Assembly: GCA_016285185.1 (NCBI GenBank)
Contig: JAEEQG010000020.1
Location: 1-48,373 of the forward strand
Source of the DNA: Spirochaetota bacterium
Lineage (GTDB): Bacteria; Spirochaetota; Spirochaetia; Treponematales; Treponemataceae
Direction of reading: 5' to 3'
DNA: 48,373 nucleotides
Positions 16,483-24,533 of this stretch are shown in pieces. Each line of letters starts with the position of its first letter. The stretch's first letter is position 1. Made by a program: the position numbers and the translations under genes. The notes under the pieces are model-generated. The model made no database searches. It saw only the letters and a program-made list of their open reading frames with translations, and was not told the DNA's origin.

Positions 16483-17256
16483 CTATGAAGCGTTTACCGT
16501 AACTGTTGCGCTATGCACTTCAAGCACCGTTTTGCGGCTCTTATCTTTGCTGAGATATGACGTGCGTAGAATTATGGAGTAATTTCCCGCAGGTATAGTA
16601 TCCTGAACAAAGAAGTTAAGTTCCGAAGGCTTGTTTCTGAACAGTGCCGAATCATCCAGTTTAATCCAGGTAGTTTCGTCTTCAGCGATTTTTCCTTCTG
16701 AATTAACAGGTGCAAACCAGATACCGCATTCATCACCGCCGATTTTGAGGTTACCGCCAGTGAGTCTGCAGGGCTTTCCGCTGGTGAGGTTGCCGTCAAT
16801 GCTGCCGGTTGAAAGATCTGTGATTGTTGTAATCTCGGGATTTCCTTCAGCATAAACAACCTTGTCCACGCTCAAAGATGCAAGTGCTTTGTTTGCAAGG
16901 TCAGTGGGCGCAAATTTTATGTAGAATTTGCCGTTTTCGCTGACTTCGCTCTTGCCTTTTGCGTTGCATTTCATCGCAATGTACAGTGTTCCAAGGTCAA
17001 GCACGTTAACGGCTTTTCCCTGCTCAAGCATTTTAAGGATTTTCTTCTGAATCAGAATGGCTGCAAACTGGAGCATGAAGGGATCCATACCCTTGTTGTC
17101 TTCAGCGATTTCAGAAAGAATGTTTTTGAATGTGGCTTTATTACGTGTTACGGTTGCGTAATAAGTTCCGTCTTTTGCAAAATAGTTTTCATGCAGCGTC
17201 ACGCTTATTTTTGATGAGCTGTTTTGAAGTGTCGAAATATTTTCTACTGTTGCCAT
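16483..17256 (-). CDS. HU-like DNA-binding protein with C-terminal DUF4469 Ig-like domain
   Basis: 257 residues. The N-terminal half (residues about 15-130: YATVTRNKATFKNILSEIAE, ILKMLEQGKAVNVLDLGTLYIAMK, KFYIKFAPTDLANKAL) resembles the HU/IHF-like domain found in DUF4469 proteins. The C-terminal half has an Ig-like beta pattern (RLTGGNLKIGGDECGIWF to SYLSKDKSRKTVLEVHSATVTV). Such proteins are common in Bacteroidetes and some treponemes, and their role is not established. Strictly this is a family resemblance, not a proven DNA binder. It is a single gene with its own terminator. A 7-bp inverted repeat (GAATTTC/GAAATTC, near 17312-17329) lies upstream. Confidence 0.72.
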   Translation of the reverse strand: MATVENISTLQNSSSKISVTLHENYFAKDGTYYATVTRNKATFKNILSEIAEDNKGMDPFMLQFAAILIQKKILKMLEQGKAVNVLDLGTLYIAMKCNAKGKSEVSENGKFYIKFAPTDLANKALASLSVDKVVYAEGNPEITTITDLSTGSIDGNLTSGKPCRLTGGNLKIGGDECGIWFAPVNSEGKIAEDETTWIKLDDSALFRNKPSELNFFVQDTIPAGNYSIILRTSYLSKDKSRKTVLEVHSATVTVNAS

Positions 17257-17383
17257 ATGGCATTATCCTTTCTGCCGTTTTTAAGGCCGGCAGTTCCTGT
17301 TGTTTTCTAAGAATTTCATACGAAATTCCGGTTTTTTTGTAAAAAGTGAGTCTGCGGCACTTGCAAAAAAACACAATAGGAAG

Positions 17384-17470
17384 TAGGATAAGTTATGCAT
17401 TGGAACCTATCCTTACGTGTTCCCATTGTTTGAAGGCTTAAAACTATTGGCGTAGTGTTAAGCCCTTTTT
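17384..17470 (+). ncRNA. Putative small RNA with terminator
   Basis: TTGCAA (17361-17366), a 17-base spacer and TAGGAT (17384-17389) resemble a sigma-70 promoter. Downstream lie a GGATA...TATCC hairpin and then GGCTTAA...TTAAGCC followed by about nine T at 17462-17470, a good rho-independent terminator. No plus-strand gene ends here, so the terminator needs another transcript. A short RNA of about 75 bases would explain it. Confidence 0.4.
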
Positions 17471-17489
17471 TTTGCTGCCGCCGCTACAA

Positions 17490-18185
17490 TCATACAATGC
17501 ATTCCGATGCCTCCTTTTTTTCAGATTCTTCAATACATTTAATATCCTTGAAGGTTTCGAGAAGGTGTTTGCCTTCCTGTTGTATAAGACCGGTTATAAA
17601 CTGCTTAAGAGGATTTGCAAAGTAGCAGTTGTAAATCTCTTTGTCAGTTTTACCTGCTACAAGCCGGTCTGTACTCAGCAGTAAGGTTGTTATTTTGTCG
17701 GTCTGTAGTTCATGTCGTTTCATGGCTTCAGAATCAACCTTACAGATTTCCGTCTTGTAGTCCACACATTTTATGACATTCAAAAACGTCAGTATGAGAT
17801 ATTCGATGCAGTGAACAACTTCATGCGTTATGGTAATTATGTCCATTGCATTTCCGGCAAGCGCCCCTTCGTAAACATCACTGCGGATAACAATTTTGTT
17901 TGCTTCGGGGTTATAGTATGCATGCTGGAACTCTCCGTGAATCCATTCTTCTTTGTCAACGATTTCATAGTTGAATGAACCGTCAAAGAAGGGAATAATG
18001 TTCTCCATTACATAAATGGGATCGAACTTTTCATTAAGATTGTAACCGCACAGGAGCAATGCCCAGAAGGCAGCTATATGCATCCCGTCATCAGAGAGGA
18101 CAATTGCTTCTGCCCCCTGTACATCTCCTGCGGAACAATCTCCCGCTGTCTCACTTTGTACTATCTCATACTGACACACTTCCAT
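17490..18185 (-). CDS. ImmA/IrrE-like metallopeptidase
   Basis: 231 residues from the ATG at 18185, which has GGGAGAG upstream; a longer frame reaches 18209. The central motif IITITHEVVHCIEYLIL is an HExxH zinc site of the ImmA/IrrE type, with acidic residues in the following helices (ETEICK-like KTEICKVDSEAMKRHELQTDK) that could complete the site. It overlaps the upstream XRE gene by 20 bases. In this family the peptidase cleaves the paired XRE repressor in response to DNA damage or cell-cell signals. The same switch is the likely role here, with the iteron array as a possible target region. Confidence 0.75.
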   Translation of the reverse strand: MEVCQYEIVQSETAGDCSAGDVQGAEAIVLSDDGMHIAAFWALLLCGYNLNEKFDPIYVMENIIPFFDGSFNYEIVDKEEWIHGEFQHAYYNPEANKIVIRSDVYEGALAGNAMDIITITHEVVHCIEYLILTFLNVIKCVDYKTEICKVDSEAMKRHELQTDKITTLLLSTDRLVAGKTDKEIYNCYFANPLKQFITGLIQQEGKHLLETFKDIKCIEESEKKEASECIV

Positions 18186-18570
18186 TTTTATACTCTCCCG
18201 AACCCTCAAATGTTTTTAAGAGTTCTTTGATTTGACTAACCTGTTCATCACTAAGACGAGAAAAATCCCTTGCAAACATTACTGCGGTTTCCACATAATT
18301 TGCGTTTGTTTTTTGTTCTTTGAACTTCACATCAACAACCCCCCTTACTTTTGCCTTTGCTTCTTCAAGCTCTTTTATCTGTGCGGTGTCCAGTTTGTAT
18401 TCTGCTGCTATTTTTGCAACAAAATCGTCGGGAATCGCACGCCCATCATTTTCTATGGAAGAAAGGTAAGCTGCGCTCACATTGAGCCGCTTTGCCATTT
18501 CGCCCAAAACTTCGGAACAGTCAATCCTCATCTTTCTTAAGATTTTACCGAATGCTGTTACCTCTCCCAT
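18166..18570 (-). CDS. XRE-family transcriptional regulator
   Basis: 134 residues. The helix-turn-helix lies at residues about 7-62 (FGKILRKMRIDCSEVLGEMA, LNVSAAYLSSIENDGRAIPDD). A long helix with Glu/Lys (IKELEEAKAKVRGVVDVKF) and a short C-terminal helical region follow. It is the first gene of a two-gene unit with the ImmA-like peptidase. A promoter reads TTGACA-17-TATTTT upstream (18657-18685), a 16-bp palindrome lies at 18704-18719 and the iteron array lies beyond, so autoregulation is likely. Confidence 0.85.
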   Translation of the reverse strand: MGEVTAFGKILRKMRIDCSEVLGEMAKRLNVSAAYLSSIENDGRAIPDDFVAKIAAEYKLDTAQIKELEEAKAKVRGVVDVKFKEQKTNANYVETAVMFARDFSRLSDEQVSQIKELLKTFEGSGEYKNGSVSV

Positions 18571-18656
18571 ACACTACCATCCATAACTGTTTTTTACCCA
18601 CCACGAATCCAACGGATTCTGACATGTGTTCCTGATGGTTTTTAGCATCTGAATAT

Positions 18657-18685
18657 AAAATACAAACGATTTATGAAAATGTCAA
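18657..18685 (-). promoter_or_regulatory. Sigma-70-type promoter of the XRE-ImmA unit
   Basis: On the minus strand TTGACA (18685-18680), a 17-base spacer and TATTTT (18662-18657). Predicted transcription start is about 80 bases before the XRE start codon. Confidence 0.65.
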
Positions 18686-18703
18686 GTGAATTTATAAAAT
18701 ATT

Positions 18704-18719
18704 TTTACAAATTTGTAAA
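18704..18719. promoter_or_regulatory. 16-bp perfect palindrome, candidate XRE operator
   Basis: TTTACAAATTTGTAAA is self-complementary and lies about 20 bases upstream of the -35 element of the XRE promoter. A repressor or activator dimer site is a reasonable reading. Confidence 0.45.
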
Positions 18720-18737
18720 TTTTTCATTTCATATCAT

Positions 18738-18930
18738 GAAACGGATCGTTTCCTGTATTAGAAATGAATCGTTTTAAGTATAGAAATGAATCGTTTCATG
18801 TATTGAAACGAAACGTTTTAAGTATAGAAATGAATCGTTTCATGTATTAGAAACGAAACGTTTTAAGTATAGAAACGAATCGTTTCATGTATTGAAACGA
18901 AACGTTTTAAGTATTGAAACGAAAAATTTC
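18738..18930. repeat. Nine-unit 22-bp iteron array with palindromic cores
   Basis: Units begin at 18738, 18761, 18783, 18805, 18827, 18850, 18872, 18894 and 18916 (22-23 bp each; the last is cut at 15 bp). Each starts GAAAyGAAtCGTTTy and ends AnGTATw. The best core, GAAACGAATCGTTTC, is an inverted repeat (GAAACGA/TCGTTTC). Two unit types alternate: one with TCGTTTCATGTATT and one with ACGTTTTAAGTATA, giving a 44-bp higher-order period. The period equals two DNA turns, so proteins bound to it would line up on one face. The rest of the gap up to 19154 (18931-19154) shows no convincing gene. Confidence 0.92.
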
Positions 18931-19154
18931 TAATCTGCACCAAAAATGACACAGATTATCCTATGTCTGCACTGAAACTGATACAAAAAAATGCCGACTG
19001 CCACTAGAATGTCACAGAGAGAACTTACACTACATTCTATACGTCACAGATACAGACGTCAATAAAGTACCAGGAAGTTTATTCTTTTGAGGCTAATAGG
19101 ACTGTTGTTTATGAAATTTTATTTTCAACAAAATCGTAAATTTTCTTTGCAAGC

Positions 19155-19474
19155 TCAGGCAGCATAAAGCAGAATTCCTTCGCTTTGTATTGTTCTTTCA
19201 AGCGACATCGGCTGTTTTTTCCGTTCTTCAAAGTCTTTTTCATAGGAAGCAAGGATATCAACAGGAACTGTCATAGGAGATTTTGCGAGTGCACAGTATA
19301 TTTTTGCATTGCTTCGAGTGGTCTCATAGAGCCGTCTGGAATGACTACAAAAAAATCATAATCGCTATGAGAATTTTGAGTACCTCGTGCATAAGAGCCA
19401 AAAAGATATATTTGGGATACATCAACGGTATTGAGAATTTGCTCTTTTATTTCAGCTATTGCAACTGGCAGCAT
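19155..19474 (-). pseudogene. MNT-type nucleotidyltransferase broken by a one-base frameshift
   Basis: The start at 19474 has GGAGGT four bases upstream. The first part contains the nucleotidyltransferase motif YLFGSYARGTQNSHSDYDFFV (GSxARG, then DxD) of minimal nucleotidyltransferases. The frame runs off after PLEAMQK. Adding one A in the A-run (T-run 19301-19305 on the plus strand) restores IYCALAKSPMTVPVDILASY and a C-terminal ERTIQSEGILLYAA, exactly the family's usual ending. The pause could be a true pseudogene, a programmed slip or a sequence error. The family includes MntA antitoxins of HEPN-MNT systems, but no HEPN gene is visible nearby. Genes around it are AT-rich and linked to restriction. 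Confidence 0.75.
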
Positions 19475-19487
19475 ATTTACCTCCACA

Positions 19488-20144
19488 TTACAAACAATAT
19501 CCGTAATCATTCAGCCATTTTTGAGCCCTATCTACATTAGGGCATAATGAATTTAGTAGAGTTTTAAATTGAACTCCATGATTCATAATTTTTGTATGAC
19601 ATAGTTCATGAGTACAAACATAATCAATTACATAATCAGGGCATTTTATAAGCTTCCAGTTCAAAGAAATATTCTTTTCACTTGTACAATTTCCCCATTT
19701 TGTTTTCTGTGTTCTTATAAAAAGCTGATTATATTTAAGATTCAAAGCACTGGAAAGAAAATTTATTCGTTTCGTAAAATAATCTTTTGCATAAGTTTTA
19801 TACCACCGTTCTTGTACTGTTTTATCTAATAATTGCTTTTTTGTAGTAATTACTTTTGAATCAAAATTGATTTGTACTTTACCACGGCATTTTGAATCAT
19901 AAATATATGTAAAAGGTTTACCAAATAAAAGAAGTTCATTTCTCGCAAGTTCAATTTTTTTTCGATTTCTGAAAAATGATAATTTTTTTTCAATCCACAT
20001 CTGTCGTTTTGAGAGAATCATTTCTATATCTTTATCATCAGTAGAAAGAGGAACATATAATAATACATTGCAGTCATCTGTAACTATAAGGCGAGTATGT
20101 TTTACATTTCTTCTTTCAACTATATAATTCTCTTGAAGTTTCAT
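19488..20144 (-). CDS. YgjP/DUF45-type zinc metallopeptidase
   Basis: 218 residues. The characteristic motif is TKWGNCTSEKNISLNWKL followed by PDYVIDYVCTHELCHTKIMN, with HELCH as the zinc HExxH and a further His in HGVQFKTLL. This matches the YgjP-like M48-related family. Its start codon overlaps the last base of the hsdR stop (TAATG), so it is the fourth gene of the restriction operon. DUF45 peptidases often accompany type I restriction genes. Proteolytic control of the restriction subunit is a possible role but is inference. Confidence 0.85.
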   Translation of the reverse strand: MKLQENYIVERRNVKHTRLIVTDDCNVLLYVPLSTDDKDIEMILSKRQMWIEKKLSFFRNRKKIELARNELLLFGKPFTYIYDSKCRGKVQINFDSKVITTKKQLLDKTVQERWYKTYAKDYFTKRINFLSSALNLKYNQLFIRTQKTKWGNCTSEKNISLNWKLIKCPDYVIDYVCTHELCHTKIMNHGVQFKTLLNSLCPNVDRAQKWLNDYGYCL

Positions 20145-23100
20145 TAATTTATCTTATAGTATTTTAAGAGTATTCCTTGAATCTGATTAAAGAGGTTTTC
20201 ATCTTCAAATAATTGCATTTCTTCATAATCAGGATCAGCAGACAAAAGTTTAAGATCCGTTGTAATCTCTTTAGCTTTATTAGGCATATCTTGCCATCCA
20301 GTAAAAATTAAACTATCAATTTTTTCCTTACAAGCTTTAGCATAATCACTAATTTGAGTCTCTTTGAGACCTTCTTTCTGATTCTTTATTAATGTATAAA
20401 TTTCAAAACTTCCCATATCATCAAATCCCATCTTTTTGGGAAGAGCCATTACCTCATCTACTTCTGTAAAAAGTTGTCCGAGTTGAACAAGAATTGTTTC
20501 AATTTCTTCCAATTCGTTTTGTTTCTTCTGGATCAAATCATCTAATCTTTCCTGGAATTCAACATATACATAACTATAACTTGAATTCATTCGAATCATA
20601 GTTTGAATATCTCTAATAATCTTTTCCGCTTTATCAGCTGGAGAAAGTTTTGTTTCTTTCAGTTTATTAAGATAATCAGCATCAATTGTAATTTCTGGTA
20701 AATGACCTTTAAAATTAAGAAGCCTTACAGATTCTTGTAAAAGCTTTCTAGTTTTAGCTGCATATTCAGAAGCATCAAAACTAGAACGTTTAAACTCTTC
20801 AAGATAAAGCTCATAAATATTACATAGCCAAAGATAATTATCTCTATAATCCCATAAGAAAGGATCCGGAGATATGGCTTCCCAAAATTGAACAACATTA
20901 TGAAACTCTGTTTCCCATTTTGCCTGATCAAGTTCACTTAAGCAGTTTAGCAAAGCCATTGTACATTCATAAGTATCTTCAAGTTTAATATGCTTAAAAT
21001 GCTCAAAAGCTGTTTCCAAAATTTCTGGAAATTTCTTTACATATGCTTCTGTATCTTCGTATGCTTCAATATCATCTGGATCATAATTTAATGCATCCTG
21101 ATAATTTTGGAATACACCGACATAATCTACAATACGACCAAAAAGTTTTGTAATTCCAGATGCCTTATCAACATAAGGACGATTAGTTCTTGCAACAGCT
21201 TGTAAAAGGTTATGATCTCTAATTGGACTATCCAAATACATTGTCTGTTCAATCGGTGCATCAAATCCAGTAAGAAGCATATTACAAACGATAAAAATCT
21301 TAAGATTATTTCCTTTTCGTTTTTCTTCTTCTGTAATTTTATTCTTGAATTGTTTTACAAATTTTTTCTTCTCAGTATCTTCAATATAGAAAGGAGAACA
21401 CATTTTGTATTTTTCTACATCTTCATAATTACCTTTTGAAAAGATAATTTGAAGTTCAGATTTATCGAAATATTTAAGAAGTTCATTGTAATACAAAACA
21501 CAGGCTTCTTTATCACAGCCAACAACTTGGGCTTTATATCCCAGAGGTTCAAGTTTTGCTTTGAAATCATCTGCAATATCTTTTGCAAGTATTGCAATTC
21601 GCTCAGGAGTTTTCAAGAAAGTCTTCCATGGTTGTACTTGCTGTTCAACTTGTTTTCTTTCATCTTCATCTAAATCAGCAGTTATTTCATCATACCCCTG
21701 TTTAAGTTTTTCTTTATCGAGTTGATACTCAATAGGGCCAAGTGTATATTTTATTGGGACAGTTGCTCCATCTTCAATGGCATCTTTTGTACTATATTTA
21801 TCAATATAGTTTTCAAATTTTCCTTCTTTTACTACACCAAATTCTTTATGAGTTTTTGGAATAGGTGTTCCTGTAAATGCAAATCGTTTCGCATTTGGAA
21901 GACAGTGCTGCAGTTCCATTTGATAATCACCGTATTCTGTTCTGTGAGCTTCATCAATAAGTACGACTACATTTTCACGGTCATCAATTCTATCTCCAAG
22001 TTCCTGAAACTTTTGAATCGTAGTTACATAAATACCAGCTGGTTTATTATCTATAATACCTTTCAAGTCATTTATTGAAGTAATTTTTCTGGCATTACCA
22101 AAATCACAATCTTCAAAGTTATCGCCAAGCTGATCTTTTAATTCTTTACGGTCAATTACAATATAAATAGTAGGATCATTAAGTTCTGATTGCTTACATA
22201 GTTTTTGAGCAGTAAAAATTATTGTAAGACTCTTTCCTGAGCCTTGTGTATGCCATACAACACCAGACTCAAGATTTGAATCAACAACACGGCTTGTAAT
22301 TTTATTTGCAGCTCTAAGTTGTTGATATCGTGCAACCTTCTTAATTATATTTCCAGAAGTCTGGTCTTTTTCATAAACTACAAAATATTTAAGAATATCT
22401 AAAACTCTTGCAGGTTGTAATAATCCAATAATAGTCATCTTCATTTTTTCAAGGATATCGCCATTACTCATTGTGGCTACCTTAAAATGAGGAAGCCCAT
22501 CTTTTTCATCGATATAAGTTTCTACAAGATCATTAGTTGGCTCTAGAATAGGATTATCAAAAGTATTATCAATCGTTGTGTCTTTCCATTCATTAAAATA
22601 AGTTGAAGAAGCTCCTGGAACTCCATACTTGGCTATTCGTCCATTACATGCAACACCAAAAAGATTGCAACAATAAAAATTCAAAGCTTTTGGTTCATAT
22701 AATGCAAATTGTTTTACGCCTTCAAGCCAGTTTGTCCCTTTTCGAGCACATTGTTTTGCTTCGATTGCAATTAGAGGAATACCATTAACTAACAATACAA
22801 TATCAGGGCGAATTTCATCTCCATCTTTTACTATATATTGTCGAGTTATGATAAATGAATTGTTCCATATGTTATTATAATCAATAAATTGTATTGTTTT
22901 ATTTTCACCTTTTTCTTGTACTGTTATACCGTGCTGTAGTTTTTCAATAAAATCCCTATTCATCTCTATATGAGAAGTTAATCCACATGAATTAAGGGTA
23001 TAAATAGCTTGTTCGGCGGTTTCTTTCTCTATTGAATTTATAGATAATACTTTTTCCTCAAGAATTTCTTTTATATATGCAACCGTAATTGGTCTCTGAT

Positions 23101-23203
23101 AGGCTTTCAAATCTTCTGAACTTTTAAAAGTCCACCCCATTTTTTCAAGCCATCCGGCAACAGTTGACTCTACATTGATAGTTTCTGTAAGTTTGCTTGC
23201 CAT
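20144..23203 (-). CDS. hsdR: Type I restriction enzyme, R (nuclease-translocase) subunit
   Basis: 1019 residues, normal length. The N-terminal PD-(D/E)xK nuclease has Asp134 and ExK at 148-150 (RPDIVLLVNGIPLIAIEAK). The translocase has Walker A TQGSGKS (319-325) and the DEAH box at 417-420 in VVLIDEAHRTEYGDYQ, followed by AFTGTPIP and later FIVCNMLLTGFDAP and AVARTNRPY. The C-terminal part is helical, as in HsdR. It cuts unmethylated DNA after ATP-driven translocation when complexed with HsdM and HsdS. The gene is notably AT-rich against the flanking core genes. It is the third gene of hsdM-hsdS-hsdR, nine bases after hsdS. Confidence 0.95.
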   Translation of the reverse strand: MASKLTETINVESTVAGWLEKMGWTFKSSEDLKAYQRPITVAYIKEILEEKVLSINSIEKETAEQAIYTLNSCGLTSHIEMNRDFIEKLQHGITVQEKGENKTIQFIDYNNIWNNSFIITRQYIVKDGDEIRPDIVLLVNGIPLIAIEAKQCARKGTNWLEGVKQFALYEPKALNFYCCNLFGVACNGRIAKYGVPGASSTYFNEWKDTTIDNTFDNPILEPTNDLVETYIDEKDGLPHFKVATMSNGDILEKMKMTIIGLLQPARVLDILKYFVVYEKDQTSGNIIKKVARYQQLRAANKITSRVVDSNLESGVVWHTQGSGKSLTIIFTAQKLCKQSELNDPTIYIVIDRKELKDQLGDNFEDCDFGNARKITSINDLKGIIDNKPAGIYVTTIQKFQELGDRIDDRENVVVLIDEAHRTEYGDYQMELQHCLPNAKRFAFTGTPIPKTHKEFGVVKEGKFENYIDKYSTKDAIEDGATVPIKYTLGPIEYQLDKEKLKQGYDEITADLDEDERKQVEQQVQPWKTFLKTPERIAILAKDIADDFKAKLEPLGYKAQVVGCDKEACVLYYNELLKYFDKSELQIIFSKGNYEDVEKYKMCSPFYIEDTEKKKFVKQFKNKITEEEKRKGNNLKIFIVCNMLLTGFDAPIEQTMYLDSPIRDHNLLQAVARTNRPYVDKASGITKLFGRIVDYVGVFQNYQDALNYDPDDIEAYEDTEAYVKKFPEILETAFEHFKHIKLEDTYECTMALLNCLSELDQAKWETEFHNVVQFWEAISPDPFLWDYRDNYLWLCNIYELYLEEFKRSSFDASEYAAKTRKLLQESVRLLNFKGHLPEITIDADYLNKLKETKLSPADKAEKIIRDIQTMIRMNSSYSYVYVEFQERLDDLIQKKQNELEEIETILVQLGQLFTEVDEVMALPKKMGFDDMGSFEIYTLIKNQKEGLKETQISDYAKACKEKIDSLIFTGWQDMPNKAKEITTDLKLLSADPDYEEMQLFEDENLFNQIQGILLKYYKIN

Positions 23204-23212
23204 TTTATACCT

Positions 23213-24529
23213 CTATTTCATTGATTCCAGAAGATGATTTATTTTTTCTACATCAACTCGTATTTTACCTGTGAGAAGATTCTGCATAAGTGATTTTTTT
23301 AATATTTTAAGTTTATTTATTTTATTTTGTTTTTCAGTTATTTGTTTTGTAATAAGGTCAATTTTATTAGCTATTTCCTTTTGTTCTTCATAATTAGTTG
23401 GTGAATATAGTTTTAATCTTCTTATATCCCTATCAGAAATAGCAGGATAGTTAGTCCCTGAAACCCATCCATAAAATTGACTTGCACCTATATCACTTAA
23501 TATTTGATAAAAATAGAATCTATAATCTTGCTGTTCTTTAGCTCGTAATACGTAACAACCTGTTGTACAAATCCAATTCTCATCATTAGGTTTTTTATAA
23601 ATAGCAAACCCCTTTAAATTTGGTCTTACTCCAGAAATTAATAGATCATTATCTTTAATAATTCTTCTAGCTCGGCCGGGTGCGTCTTCAAAATTATATG
23701 TTGGACAATTTTCATAATCTATGTTTTCAGTATTTATACTTTCAATTGTAATATATCTAAATTTAAATTTTGGATCTGTTTTTGAAGAAAGAGATTCATC
23801 ATTAATTGTAAAGATATCTTTTAATATATTGATTTCCCATCCAATAGGAATCTTTCCCATTTTTGGATGGTCATAAAATTCATTATCTTTACGCATTGTT
23901 CCATCTGGTTTCATACGACCTGTCAAAAGATTCTGCATTAAAGATTTTTTTAGCTTTTGAGTAGCATCAATTGTTTTCTGTGCATTTTCAATACATTGGT
24001 CAACTTTGCTTATAATACCAGCTATAGCATTTTGTTCATTTAAAGAAGCAGGGTATTTAATAATTGTTTTCCAGAAATCTCCTTTATTAATTGATAAAAC
24101 TTTTATACCATGGGCTTTCCTTACAAGTTGCTTGTGGCATTCAAAAGTATTTAATAAGTAACCCAAATATTTAGGAGCAAATTCGTTTTTGTTTGGTCTA
24201 TACCATAATGTGTGTAATCCAGAAACAATTTTTCTTTTTCCAACATTTTGAATTTCACAAACTTTACCTACAGTTTCATCTTCTGCTGTATCTGCAACTA
24301 TAATATCTCCGTCTTCGATGAATGTATCTGATTTAACAGTTTCATTAGAATTAATGTACGGCACTAATGGGCTATTTGCATCAATTACATCAGAGAAAGT
24401 AATGAGTACATCACCATAATGGATATTCTGATATTCTCCTGAATCATAATTTAAGCAATCTCTGCTAAATGTATTATTCGTAAAGACAGTACCTAACGAT
24501 TTTATATTACTTTCTTTCCAATCATTCAT
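23213..24529 (-). CDS. hsdS: Type I restriction enzyme, specificity subunit
   Basis: 438 residues. There are two target-recognition domains, each followed by a conserved helix. The helices both end in LKKSLMQNLLTG (near residues 190 and 415), the repeat expected of HsdS. TRD1 contains GTVFTNNTFSRDCLNYDSGE and ends before KVDQCIENAQKTIDATQKL. TRD2 starts at GKIPIGWEINILKDIF and contains RRIIKDNDLLISGVRPNLKG. It sets the bipartite DNA sequence recognised by the complex. The recognition sequence cannot be read from the protein. It sits between hsdM and hsdR with a four-base gap to hsdM. Confidence 0.93.
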   Translation of the reverse strand: MNDWKESNIKSLGTVFTNNTFSRDCLNYDSGEYQNIHYGDVLITFSDVIDANSPLVPYINSNETVKSDTFIEDGDIIVADTAEDETVGKVCEIQNVGKRKIVSGLHTLWYRPNKNEFAPKYLGYLLNTFECHKQLVRKAHGIKVLSINKGDFWKTIIKYPASLNEQNAIAGIISKVDQCIENAQKTIDATQKLKKSLMQNLLTGRMKPDGTMRKDNEFYDHPKMGKIPIGWEINILKDIFTINDESLSSKTDPKFKFRYITIESINTENIDYENCPTYNFEDAPGRARRIIKDNDLLISGVRPNLKGFAIYKKPNDENWICTTGCYVLRAKEQQDYRFYFYQILSDIGASQFYGWVSGTNYPAISDRDIRRLKLYSPTNYEEQKEIANKIDLITKQITEKQNKINKLKILKKSLMQNLLTGKIRVDVEKINHLLESMK

Positions 24530-24533
24530 TTTC

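Noticed and set aside
18738-18930. CRISPR array
   Set aside because: The 22-bp units abut one another with no unique spacers between repeats, and no cas genes are present.
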